Below, piece by piece: positions 10,839 to 20,139 of a stretch of 64,000 nucleotides of DNA (within the stretch, counting starts at the first letter, position 1; the number at the start of each line of letters is the position of its first letter). The stretch covers positions 25,913,228-25,977,227 of the forward strand of contig NC_088654.1 in assembly GCF_964019385.1 (NCBI RefSeq), written 5' to 3'. The stretch comes from Sycon ciliatum (taxonomy: Eukaryota; Porifera; Calcarea; Leucosolenida; Sycettidae). A program made the translations under genes and the position numbers. The notes under the pieces are model-generated. The model worked only from the letters and a program-made list of their open reading frames with translations. It searched no databases and was not told where the DNA came from.

Positions 10839-11274
10839 TTGAGTAGGCTGAGGAAGATTGTGCCTGAAGAGCACCACTTATATAGTGCTCTCCAGGCACG
10901 ACCATCACCAGGGATACAAACTTACAGAGACGCTCCGTTTTCAGCGCGACAAACACCTCGTGAGCACCAGATAGCAGCGTGAGTCAGTGTCTCCTGGACG
11001 GTGAGACAGACGTCACGTCGAGGACCCTCGGTCATTCGCAACGCTGTCACCTCCAAACCAACTAGTCGCAAGCCCGCGCTGGGCACAACAGTACGAAGTA
11101 GTGGTTGCGACCTCGGCGATGATTTGTAAGAAAAGGGTTTGCTCCCCACACCGGAGCTCGCGCTATTCCGCCGACTTTACTTGACACTTGACTGACTCAC
11201 GACTGCCATCCAGAGCACACGAGAAGTCCATCGAACCTTCGACTCGGCAAACCTGCAAGAAAGCACCACTCCCT

Positions 11275-11320
11275 GCTCAATACACAGTGTTTCGGGGAAT
11301 TCACCCCTCATCAGTTGAGC
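11275..11320 (-). ncRNA. hammerhead ribozyme, type I, unit 2
   Basis: Same 46 nt sequence and pairings as the copy at 10793, in the second minus-strand unit. Confidence 0.88.
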
Positions 11321-11659
11321 TTGAGTAGGCTGAGGAAGATTGTGCCTGAAGAGCACCACTTATATAGTGCTCTCCAGGCACGACCATCACCAGGGATACA
11401 AACTTACAGAGACGCTCCGTTTTCAGCGCGACAAACACCTCGTGAGCACCAGATAGCAGCGTGAGTCAGTGTCTCCTGGACGGTGAGACAGACGTCGAGG
11501 ACCCTCGGTTTGGAGGTGACAGCGTTGCGAATGACCGAGGGTCCTCGACGTCTGTCTCACCGTCCAGGAGACACTGACTCACGCTGCTATCTGGTGCTCA
11601 CGAGGTGTTTGTCGCGCTGAAAACGGAGCGTCTCTGTAAGTTTGTATCCCTGGTGATGG

Positions 11660-11702
11660 TCGTGCCTGGAGAGCACTATATAAGTGGTGCTCTTCAGGCA
11701 CA
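11660..11702 (+). promoter_or_regulatory. TATATAA box in the loop of an inverted repeat
   Basis: GTGCCTG and AGAGCAC pair with GTGCTCT and CAGGCAC, leaving TATATAAGTG in the loop, about 45 bp before the hammerhead. It is present in all complete units and may be an internal RNA polymerase II promoter. Confidence 0.5.
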
Positions 11703-11722
11703 ATCTTCCTCAGCCTACTCAA

Positions 11723-11768
11723 GCTCAACTGATGAGGGGTGAATTCCCCGAAACACTGTGTATTGAGC
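11723..11768 (+). ncRNA. hammerhead ribozyme, type I, unit 3
   Basis: Plus-strand copy with GCTCAA/TTGAGC stem I, CTGATGA, GAAA and a GTA cleavage site after 11762. Confidence 0.88.
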
Positions 11769-12199
11769 AGGGAGTGGTGCTTTCTTGCAGGTTTGCCGAG
11801 TCGAAGGTTCGATGGACTTCTCGTGTGCTCTGGATGGCAGTCGTGAGTCAGTCAAGTGTCAAGTAAAGTCGGCGGAATAGCGCGAGCTCCGGTGTGGGGA
11901 GCAAACCCTTTTCTTACAAATCATCGCCGAGGTCGCAACCACTACTTCGTACTGTTGTGCCCAGCGCGGGCTTGCGACTAGTTGGTTTGGAGGTGACAGC
12001 GTTGCGAATGACCGAGGGTCCTCGACGTCTGTCTCACCGTCCAGGAGACACTGACTCACGCTGCTATCTGGTGCTCACGAGGTGTTTGTCGCGCTGAAAA
12101 CGGAGCGTCTCTGTAAGTTTGTATCCCTGGTGATGGTCGTGCCTGGAGAGCACTATATAAGTGGTGCTCTTCAGGCACAATCTTCCTCAGCCTACTCAA

Positions 12200-12245
12200 G
12201 CTCAACTGATGAGGGGTGAATTCCCCGAAACACTGTGTATTGAGC
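12200..12245 (+). ncRNA. hammerhead ribozyme, type I, unit 4
   Basis: Same 46 nt as unit 3, 477 bp downstream. Predicted cleavage is after 12239. Confidence 0.88.
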
Positions 12246-12426
12246 AGGGAGTGGTGCTTTCTTGCAGGTTTGCCGAGTCGAAGGTTCGATGGACTTCTCG
12301 TGTGCTCTGGATGGCAGTCGTGAGTCAGTCAAGTGTCAAGTAAAGTCGGCGGAATAGCGCGAGCTCCGGTGTGGGGAGCAAACCCTTTTCTTACAAATCA
12401 TCGCCGAGGTCGCAACCACTACTTCG

Positions 12427-12453
12427 TAATAATAATAATAATAATAATAATAA
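12427..12453. repeat. (TAA)n microsatellite at the right edge of the palindrome
   Basis: Directly follows the unit end CTACTTCGTA. It could be a retroelement tail. Confidence 0.9.
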
Positions 12454-12910
12454 TTGCCTTCGGACTGTGCATGCCTTCGGACTGTGCAGGGAGGAGACCT
12501 GGCTATTGTGCAACAGGAGGCTATACAAGGTTCGATTAAAATACTGAGAACTATCCTTAACATGTAGATGCACCTCTGCTGCGTTTGCATGTTCAATAGC
12601 TAAGAGACTTGAATAACGACTGATAAAGACTGATATTTCCTTTGTTACTACTCCCTTCATTGGTTGATGTATTTTGCCTGTCGCTGCAAATTCTTTATTA
12701 TTGTTTTGATGTTGGAGTTCGGATTGAGTTTCTTTCCTTTCTTCCTCTTCCTTCAACTAGTTCTTGTCCCTTTGGTTTTTAGGTTTTATTTATTTATTTA
12801 TTTTTGTTTTTGTTTTTTCACTTTCTTTTTGCTGTCCCACCCATGGAAATATTTCCCGGTGGGTCTGGCTTATCGCCTTCGAAAGAAGTGAATAAAGGAG
12901 AAATAATAAT
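12454..12910. other. no gene seen
   Basis: A T-rich stretch at 12780-12830 and a short AAT tract at 12900-12918. No coding signal. Confidence 0.5.
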
Positions 12911-12917
12911 AATAATA

Positions 12918-13365
12918 ATGCTCTAACCACTGAGCTATGGGACCAGGCTGAACCTAGAAGGCGCTGACAAGTTTTTCACTCCAAAGGCAGCTCACAACAC
13001 GTGCCACACATACTGATGGCACTTGGGTCTTTTTCCCTCCCCCAGGGGACCAACCACGGTCAGTTTCTGGAAACTACCAGAGGTAAAAGAAAGTGATTAA
13101 ATTTTGAAAGGATTGGGAGAACTTCATATTCAAAGGATCAGTCGGTCACGTGTTGTGAGCTGCCTTTGGATTGAAAAACTTGTCAGCGCCTTCTAGGTTC
13201 AGCCTGGTCCCATACATGTAGCTCAGTGGTTAGAGCATTGCTCATGACAAGCAGGGTCCCAGGTTCGAGTCCTGGTGGGTCTGGCGTTTTTTTCTCTTTT
13301 CAGGCAGTTCACTTCCCCGACTGATCCTTTGAATATGAAGTTCTCCCAATCCTTTCAAAATAATA
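12918..13365. mobile_element. inverted pair of tRNA-like repeat units
   Basis: 12932-13003 is inverted relative to 13142-13212, and 13110-13147 is inverted relative to 13317-13356. A related block lies at 38745-39165. Probably two head-to-head copies of a tRNA-derived SINE. Confidence 0.7.
13207..13284 (+). repeat. tRNA-like sequence within SINE unit
   Basis: TAGCTCAGTGGTTAGAGC (D arm, A box) and CCAGG-TTCGAGT-CCTGG (T arm, B box) are intact. The anticodon stem TTGCT/AGCAG encloses CATGACA, which lacks the invariant U33. A TACATGTA insertion disrupts the acceptor side. Not a functional tRNA. Confidence 0.65.
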
Positions 13366-13483
13366 ATAATAATAATAATAATTTAAACAATCGACGAGGA
13401 GACAATAGTCGTAAAATGGCAATAAATAAGATAAATTGTGCACTCATAACAACAGCAAAAATGAAGAAAGTCAAGTACTAATA

Positions 13484-13521
13484 GTTCCATAACGTTTTCT
13501 TGTGACTGTCATCAGTGGAAC
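13484..13521 (-). ncRNA. hammerhead-like motif without a normal stem II
   Basis: Stem I GTTCCA/TGGAAC is perfect, and the cores CTGATGA and GAAA are intact. Stem III is AA/TT around CG, and the putative cleavage site is GTTA. Only nine nucleotides, CAGTCACAA, lie between the cores and do not pair. Confidence 0.5.
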
Positions 13522-13561
13522 GCCGTCACATAAAAATGTAATAACTAAAACACACACTCAG

Positions 13562-13978
13562 GGCATGTTCGATTGGTAGGATCGGGATCCCGATCCACCG
13601 GATCCACTGGATTCGCACCCTTTCGATTGGTCGAATCCGGATCCGGATCCTTCGGATTTGGATCCGGTCAACCCACCTCGGGGAGCAGGGTTGACCGGAT
13701 CCAACGGATCCAAATGTGACCTTTGTGCGTATATGGCGGGTAAAAATCATTTTTGTACACATTGTGGTACGCACACGTGGATGGAGATAGAGCTTGTTGA
13801 CTTTTTGTACGACGCACGCGATGAGTACGACGTTCACCCTTTTGGGTGCCTTGTGAGCGCCATTTTCAACATGGCAACAGTCAAGGTCCAAGATAAAGTG
13901 TTCAGTTGAATCTGAAGGATCCGAGGGATCTGAGATCTGGATCCCGATCCCGATCCTTACCAATCGAACATGCCCTTA
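13562..13978. mobile_element. MITE with CAGGGCATGTTCGATTGG inverted ends
   Basis: Ends CAGGGCATGTTCGATTGG and CCAATCGAACATGCCCT. GGATCC-rich subterminal repeats follow. Comparison with the other palindrome arm (14330 region) shows the uninterrupted site. Confidence 0.75.
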
Positions 13979-14363
13979 TATACATGTAGCTAATATGGTT
14001 TCAGGTAGAAATACAGCAGCTAACAAGTACAAAAAGCGAAGTTTGCACCTTTGCAATGTGTGAATATAGTGTATGTGAGAAAGGTAGTGGCAGATGAACA
14101 CACGCACCATTACATTCATTCACACAGTATCACATTCATCTGCCACTACCTTTCTCACATACACTATATTCACACATTAGAGAGGTTGTGCATAACGAAA
14201 ATTCGTAAAGATCTTTCGGAATCTGAGCCATCTGGAAGTGACGAAAATTCAAAGGTGCAAACTTCGCTTTTTGTACTTGTTAGCTGCTGTATTTCTACCT
14301 GAAACCATATTAGCTACATGTATATAAGTGTGTGTTTTAGTTATTACATTTTTATGTGACGGC

Positions 14364-14401
14364 GTTCCACTGATGACGATCACAAGAAAACGTTATGGAA
14401 C
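14364..14401 (+). ncRNA. hammerhead-like motif without a normal stem II (inverted partner)
   Basis: Plus-strand partner of 13484-13521: stem I GTTCCA/TGGAAC, CTGATGA, the spacer CGATCACAA, then GAAA. Confidence 0.5.
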
Positions 14402-14483
14402 TTGACTTTCTTCATTTTTGCTGTTGTTATGAGTGCACAATTTATCTTATTTATTGCCAATAATTATAAATAATAATAATAAT

Positions 14484-14690
14484 ATTAACTGGTTTGAGGG
14501 AAAGAGACAAACGGGAAAAGTCTGAAGAAAAAATTGACTGTCACCACCAGGACTCGAACCAGGGACCCTCGCTTGTAGCCAGCGATGCTCTAACCACTGA
14601 GCTATGGTGTAGCCGTCATCCCAGCAGAGGCCGTTCAACATTTTCTTCAGACTTCGTAACTCACACTTCCTGTGAATCCACACAGGCGGG
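14484..14690 (-). mobile_element. tRNA-like repeat inside short inverted repeats, copy 1
   Basis: On the minus strand a tRNA-like body (TAGCTCAGTGGTTAGAGC, anticodon stem TCGCT/AGCGA, T loop TTCGAGT) is framed by AGTCTGAAGAAAA and TTTTCTTCAGACT. An AAT microsatellite adjoins one end. Confidence 0.7.
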
Positions 14691-14762
14691 TGGGACGCAG
14701 CCCTCACTGTAACCCACACACTTCACGTACAAACTAGCACGCGGGGAGCCCCAAGTCATAAA

Positions 14763-14968
14763 ATATTAACTGGTTTGAGGGAAAGAGACAAACGGGAAAA
14801 GTCTGAAGAAAAAATTGACTGTCACCACCAGGACTCGAACCAGGGACCCTCGCTTGTAGCCAGCGATGCTCTAACCACTGAGCTATGGTGTAGCCGTCAT
14901 CCCAGCAGAGGCCGTTCAACATTTTCTTCAGACTTCGTAACTCACACTTCCTGTGAATCCACACAGGC
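14763..14968 (-). mobile_element. tRNA-like repeat inside short inverted repeats, copy 2
   Basis: Near-identical to 14484-14690 over its full length, about 280 bp downstream. A recent tandem duplication or two insertions. Ends in AAT repeats. Confidence 0.75.
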
Positions 14969-14984
14969 AATAATAATAATAACA

Positions 14985-16230
14985 ATAACTACACATTAGC
15001 AGTCCTTCCCCAGACGCGCAAAAAAGACCTCCCCCCACTATTCCCGATTTTTAAAAACAGATTCTTGACTGATTTTTGCCGCGAAAGCGAAAAAATGTTC
15101 TCAAATTTGAGAACTATCCTAAATTGGTTCTGAGAGATGGGAGCTGTTTTACATGGCCTACGTCGTTTTACTTTGCACCATCCCATTTCATTTCACACCA
15201 TATGTTCTTGACAGGACGCTCTTCCGGCAGATATACTTTTAGTGAAGTTTCGTAGAGGAGACGTATATCGAAAATGCAGTGAACGAAGCTGAAATTGGCA
15301 TTTTTATGCACCTAATTTCAATCCGAATTATCGCCAGAGCACGCAGCGTTTTCGGCCAGCGCGAAGGCGGCAAAATATAGAGGTAAGCAATACATATCAC
15401 TTACAAGACAAATCTGATCTGTTCACGACCTCCATATACCTAAAATTCAGAACTTGCTGTGCTTGCTTGGCCCTATCCACATGTATGTTATAATTATAGA
15501 GTTCTCACACATATTTGGCAAGTACAATGTAGAGGCGACGGTTCGATACTGGAACGGTTTGACAGCAAAATTGTGTACATGTATAGCCAAACCGATCACC
15601 AGGGTGGATTGTTCACTCGAAATATGTTTGTGGAAGGAAGCTGGCATGTTGGAGTTTGCTCTGAGGCCAGAGTCGCCGATCGATCTGAGCCGCTCCTTTG
15701 TGTTGGCCCGTTGCCTCCAAGTTGCCCTCAATTTTTGGTGTTTACAGAGGTGGCTCCAAACTGGAAAGGTTTTGGAGTGCACGTCAAGTTCACTCCGGAT
15801 TCTGAAATTAGGTAATTGCTATCGCTCCACAACGGCCAGTACAGAGCATCAATAAGCCTTGTGTGTGCTTCCATTAGTTTTCATTGGTATACGGTGCTTT
15901 AGTGGCGAGCCGCTGTTTACCTGCGACAAGAAGTTGATTTTGCGAAAGACGTAAAACTCAAGTCGTAGTGGGAAGCAACACGTCATAAACTCAAATGCTT
16001 GGTATGGCGCTTCTGGTCATCGCAGAGCCATGGAATTTTGGTGATGAGTAAAACATATCGTAGTCTCACTGTGACATACGCTTTCTAATCAAAATACCAA
16101 GAGAGAAAGTGAGTATTGAGACCGTTCCGGTTTGCAACCTATGTCTTATTTGAAACGGTCTCCTCTACAGCATAAGACCGTCTTCTAAGCTATGGTCTTC
16201 ACTGGTTTACAGTTTTGGATCTGTAGAGTA
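14985..16230. other. no gene recognised
   Basis: Open frames of 118-133 codons at 15454-15855 overlap each other in different frames without splice sites or known motifs, so I cannot call a gene. Confidence 0.4.
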
Positions 16231-16231
16231 A

Positions 16232-16390
16232 AGCCTCATTCACACTTCGTTTTGCGTAAGGGAAACACGTCACAACGGCCGCGGCGAGAAAGTTGACTTG
16301 ATCTTGAGTTCCTTGTTTGGTCCATCGCGCGACCTTCGCTTGCGCGCATTGCGTTCATGAAATGAAGTATGAATCAGTCTTGAATGTGCC
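16232..16390. mobile_element. possible short TIR element, AAGCCTCATTCAC type
   Basis: AAGCCTCATTCACACTTC near 16233 and GAAGTATGAATCAGTCTT near 16365 are partial inverted repeats. They resemble the ends of the element at 39774-39913. Confidence 0.35.
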
Positions 16391-17023
16391 AGTCCATTTC
16401 TTTTTTTACCATGTTCTTGCCTAATTCTGTTGTGATTTATCTTGAATCCGTAGACATTTCGCCGTATTGGTACCATCCGTTCCACAAAGATACTGGTTCT
16501 TGTAATGGCATGCACCATAAAATGACATCTGTTCTATGGCTGTACTACATGTACATACGCAGAGGCAGTGCTGTACATGTGCAAGAAATCAGACATTCAA
16601 ACATTCAAACATGCCAGCACAACAACTGACACTACTACTCCAGTTGCGCTCGCTGAAATCCGACCCACAGTGCAAAACTGACGCCCTGGACCAGTTCCTG
16701 TGACATCACTGTGATGGTGTAGATGTACGACCACCCGCATTTGTACCATTTCCAGGGCTTATAGCTACATGTACCCCCCCCCCCAAGTAGAGGGTACCAA
16801 ATATGCAATTTAGGTCGGATTTCACCGATCATAACTGTAGAATTTGTGCGTGACAGTGAATATGATCACACAAACCTGTAACAGCATACACGCTCACATC
16901 ATCTCAGATCTGTGTAGAAAGCAAGCAGTACCGTAATACCGCACATATACATCTTATGCCGCTCCAAGTAATCCCGTCCAGCGAACTTTGAACACTCGCA
17001 TAGGATATGGGCAACCGACTCGC

Positions 17024-17330
17024 CTGCCTTACGTTGGTGGACAGTTTGTCATAACTCGTAGCAGTTTGTCCTTTTCCTTTCTTCATCATAATTATATTGG
17101 CTCACCATCCGAGTTCGGCTTTGCACACCTGATGAGCCGTCATGACCTATACGGCGAAAGGTACGTCGTGTGGAACTACTTGTTATTGTACATAACTAGT
17201 CCATCATATTTACATGATAGTGCCATTTTGTCGCACTCGCTCACGGTATAAGATCTGGTTACGTTGGTGGACAGTTTGTCATAACTCGTAACATTTTGTC
17301 CTTTTCCTTTCTTCATCATAATTTGATAAC
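17024..17330 (+). repeat. 233 bp direct repeat enclosing a hammerhead ribozyme
   Basis: TTACGTTGGTGGACAGTTTG and its CATAACTCGTA-TTTGTCC-TTCATCATAA continuation occur at about 17028 and again at about 17261. One ribozyme lies between. This is the dimer-remnant layout expected of a retrozyme or Penelope-type repeat. Confidence 0.65.
17124..17172 (+). ncRNA. hammerhead ribozyme, type I
   Basis: Stem I CACAC/GTGTG, CTGATGA, stem II GCCG/CGGC with a long loop, GAAA, stem III with one mismatch (AGG TA CGT), GTC cleavage site after 17167. Closely related in layout to 43610-43653. Confidence 0.72.
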
Positions 17331-17336
17331 CGCAAT

Positions 17337-17632
17337 TACCGTAAAGTACCGCCAGAGCGCCCCGTCTCGCGAGAGCGCCCCACCTTGATTTTACAGCCAG
17401 AGAAAGGAAAATCGTATGGCAGAGTGCAACGAAGTGTGTACGATGTGAGAATCTTAGTGTACTAAGGTCACGCTTGGCAGGTTTTTGTGTGGAGCTTGTG
17501 TCCTCTTGAAGGTACGGATTGACTGCAAAATGTGCAATATGTGTACAAGATTCATGTCGTATGACCTACAGACAGCAGACCACCTCCACGAAAGGATGAG
17601 ATGGTGGGGCGCTCTGGCGGTACTTTACGGTA
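17337..17632. mobile_element. MITE with TACCGTAAAGTACCGCC ends
   Basis: Inverted ends TACCGTAAAGTACCGCCAGA / TCTGGCGGTACTTTACGGTA, about 27 bp perfect. It interrupts a sequence (TTTGATAACCGCAAT and TACAAGCTGAATCGAC) that is uninterrupted, on the other strand, at 18880-18935. Confidence 0.85.
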
Positions 17633-17689
17633 GTGATACAAGCTGAATCGACATTTGTGTACACTTTATTCATGCAATGTAAAACCATC

Positions 17690-17998
17690 TATCAGCGTCT
17701 GTATAAGCCTAATTTGTGTGTACAGAAAGATAGTATAATTGGGTTGAAATTGTTCAAGTAACGTGTCATGTTTGGTGCGGCCAAGCTTGGCCGTTAATGT
17801 TCTAGGTGTAATGTACTGCTGTTATTTGTTATCACTTTGTCCTTCCTTCTTTCTTTCACTTCTTTGTTCATTTTTCAGTTGCAAGTTTATTGTTAGTACA
17901 CACATTCGTTATTGCTCTCGCTTTCATTGTTAAAATTCACACTTGTAGATTTCACTGCTGTTGTTCTTAGTGTTATTTCTTTAACTTAGATTTTCTAT
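17690..17998 (+). pseudogene. Penelope-like element 3' end fragment
   Basis: Reads IYQRLYKPNLCVQKDSIIGL to a stop at 17761, the typical end of this PLE family. It is followed by a 3' UTR that matches 46320-46507 on the opposite strand. The ribozyme palindrome splits it at 17999. Confidence 0.75.
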
Positions 17999-18145
17999 CA
18001 GAAAAGGGTTTGCTCCCCACACCGGAGCTCGCGCTATTCCGCCGACTTTACTTGACACTTGACTGACTCACGACTGCCATCCAGAGCACACGAGAAATCC
18101 ATCGAACCTTCGACTCGGCAAACCTGCAAGAAAGCACCACTCCCT

Positions 18146-18191
18146 GCTCAATACACAGTGTTTCGGGGAATTCACCCCTCATCAGTTGAGC
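18146..18191 (-). ncRNA. hammerhead ribozyme, type I
   Basis: Same 46 nt as in the 10.6-12.4 kb array; GCTCAA/TTGAGC stem I and intact cores. Confidence 0.87.
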
Positions 18192-18481
18192 TTGAGCAGG
18201 CTGAGGAAGATTGTGCCTGAAGAGCACCACTTATATAGTGCTCTCCAGGCACAAACATCACCAGGGATACAAACTTACAGAGAAGCTCCGTTTCCAGCGC
18301 GACAAACACCTCGTGAACACCAGATAGCAGCGCGAGTCAGTGTCGCTCCTGGACGGTGAGACAGACGTCGAGGACCCTCGGTCATTCGCAACGCTGTCAC
18401 CTCCAAACCAACTAGTCGCAAGCCCGCGCCCGCGCTATATAAGTGGTGCTCTTCAGGCACAATCTTCCTCAGCCTACTCAA

Positions 18482-18527
18482 GCTCAACTGATGAGGGGTG
18501 AATTCCCCGAAACACTGTGTATTGAGC
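18482..18527 (+). ncRNA. hammerhead ribozyme, type I
   Basis: Plus-strand partner of 18146-18191; cleavage expected after 18521. Confidence 0.87.
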
Positions 18528-18720
18528 AGGGAGTGGTGCTTTCTTGCAGGTTTGCCGAGTCGAAGGTTCGATGGATTTCTCGTGTGCTCTGGATGGCAGT
18601 CGTGAGTCAGTCAAGTGTCAAGTAAAGTCGGCGGAATAGCGCGAGCTCCGGTGTGGGGAGCAAACCCTTTTCTGACAAATCATCGCCGAAGTCGCAACCA
18701 CTACTTCGTAGATTTTCTAT

Positions 18721-18985
18721 AATAGTTCAATTTTGTTTTCAGTGTTCTTTAGTACAACGAAGATTCCTGATGAGTGTTGTACGGTAACTTGTTTGAATCC
18801 TTATTTTCTCTACACCATTTTTTCACATTTTCATCGTTTTATTGCACATTGTCTCCACAGTTTTACATTGCACGAATAAAGTGTACACAAATGTCGATTC
18901 AGCTTGTATTATTGATTGCGGTTATCAAATTGTTGTCTCCTTGCCGTTTGGTCATCATAATAATTATTATTATTATTATGAAATG
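18721..18985. repeat. continuation of PLE 3' UTR and repeat tail with (AAT)n
   Basis: 18842-18960, inverted, matches 17300-17690 (AATTTGATAACCGCAAT and ACATTTGTGTACACTTTATT). It ends in an ATT/AAT tract at 18955-18980. Confidence 0.6.
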
Positions 18986-19454
18986 ACCCAAAGGCAATAT
19001 GCCTATCGAGGGGTTCATTTGATTGAAAGAACAGTACTACTACTAGTATGTACAAAGACAAGTTGGGCTTTATATGCAGTACTGGTACAGTTTTAGCTTC
19101 TTCCACGAGCTGTTATGCCAAATGCGATATTTTTCACCTCATTCTCACAATATCTTCGGTTCTAATCAACCAATTTTCACAATCTTGGGCATTGTGGAAA
19201 GCTCTCCACGAGCTGCGTGTATTGAGCTCAAACTGGACACTACTGAGATCACATATCCAACGCCAGGGTGCTTCAATTACTCCCCATCGCTGGGTATCCG
19301 GGAAAATTCTCTCCTCACCAGCCATTTCTCGCTCCTTCATGATAAACATTTCTGCTTGAGTTTCTTTTCATGCTGCCCACCCGGACCCGCTCAAACTCAA
19401 AAGCATGCCAAGGTGACTCAGCATGTCTGGAGAGGGAAAATCCCCCGCGCCCGT
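18986..19454. other. LINE-tail-like hairpin then unassigned sequence
   Basis: AAAGGCAATATGCCTATCGA at 18990 resembles, inverted, the GATAGGCGAAAGCCT hairpins at 63018 and 36257. No coding signal in the rest. Confidence 0.4.
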
Positions 19455-19458
19455 TTAA

Positions 19459-20055
19459 CCCTTTAACCGTCATATAAATTTCACCCATTGAAACGCCGAA
19501 CGAAATTTCAACTTTGCCAGGTCATAACTTTAGTTGTACTCACTCGATTTTTATAATCTTGGGCTCGTTGGAAAGCTCTGGACGAGACCAGCACGATGGT
19601 ACCACATTCTTCGCCTCAGCAGTCACACAACCAGCGCTGGAACGCAGCGACGTCGTCTCAACGCCAGGCATGCAAATGACAAGTTCAAAACTCCGCCATG
19701 GCCGTCTCCTTCATCGTAGAGTGTTCAAATTTTTTTTGAGGGATCGAGCATTTCGTGAGGAATACGTTGGTCGCGAGCAACAGTCACAGAGCGCGTGAAG
19801 AAACGGGGAAATCCCGTGACGACGTCAGCCGCGCGCCCAGCGCAGCGGAAGTGACAAGCGTGCAGTACTCAGCGCTTGATAACTCTGCTCCACTACATCG
19901 TAGCTCAACGCGGATTTCTGCAACAGAAAGCCTGGAAAATTTGCGACCGAATCGATAGTAAATTTTCTATCGTGGGTAAAAAATCATTCCAGTGCGAGTA
20001 TTTCAAATCATGGGTCGAATTCGACCCACAAATGTATGGTCTGACGGTTAAAGGG
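19459..20055. mobile_element. piggyBac-type non-autonomous element
   Basis: TTAA at 19455-19458 and 20056-20059. Ends CCCTTTAACCGTCA and TGACGGTTAAAGGG. CCCT ends at TTAA sites are the piggyBac hallmark. No transposase frame. Confidence 0.85.
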
Positions 20056-20139
20056 TTAAGGTCATGTCGACCATACTCGTAGTCAGAAAAAAATCGACTT
20101 TTTCCGCGGCTGAAATGTCGAGTGCGATATCTTTGGAAT

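Larger units (their letters stand above)
10649..12428. mobile_element. palindromic array of four hammerhead-bearing units
   Basis: Two tandem units on the minus strand (period 482 bp) face two tandem units on the plus strand (period 477 bp) across a centre at about 11510-11531. Both outer edges touch (TAA)n tracts. Each unit has the same hammerhead ribozyme and a TATATAA box. The 60-residue open frame that recurs in each unit (MVLFRHNLPQ start) is a by-product of the repeat. Tandem ribozyme units are known from Penelope-like LTRs and from metazoan retrozymes; which one this is cannot be told from here. Confidence 0.85.
13367..14475. mobile_element. nested palindromic element with hammerhead-like ends
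   Basis: 13425-13555 is inverted relative to 14330-14455, and 13985-14050 is inverted relative to 14250-14325. An AAT tract bounds the left side. The TIR element 13562-13978 sits in the left arm. Sequence shared with 43187-43320 marks one repeat family. Confidence 0.75.
17999..18708. mobile_element. inverted pair of hammerhead units with 12 bp target duplication
   Basis: One minus unit (18003-18436) and one 5'-shortened plus unit (from about 18433, starting at CTATATAAG) of the same family as 10649-12428. TAGATTTTCTAT occurs at 17987-17998 and 18709-18720, and the uninterrupted PLE 3' UTR at 46320 shows the empty site. Confidence 0.88.

Noticed and set aside
10695..10877. A 60-residue protein (MVLFRHNLPQ start) occurring six times
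   Set aside because: The frame runs through the hammerhead and follows the repeat unit exactly; no variation pattern suggests coding.
13207..13284. Functional tRNA gene (also 14540, 14822, 38805, 39105)
   Set aside because: A and B boxes are good, but the anticodon loops lack U33, acceptor stems mispair and the copies are embedded in repeats.
13658..13909. 83-codon frame with CDLCAYMAGKNHFCTHCG resembling a zinc finger
   Set aside because: It sits inside a MITE with TIR ends, its last codons lie in subterminal repeats, and the cysteine spacing is not of a known class.
15454..15855. Overlapping 133- and 118-codon frames
   Set aside because: Different frames over the same bases, no splice sites, no recognisable motif.
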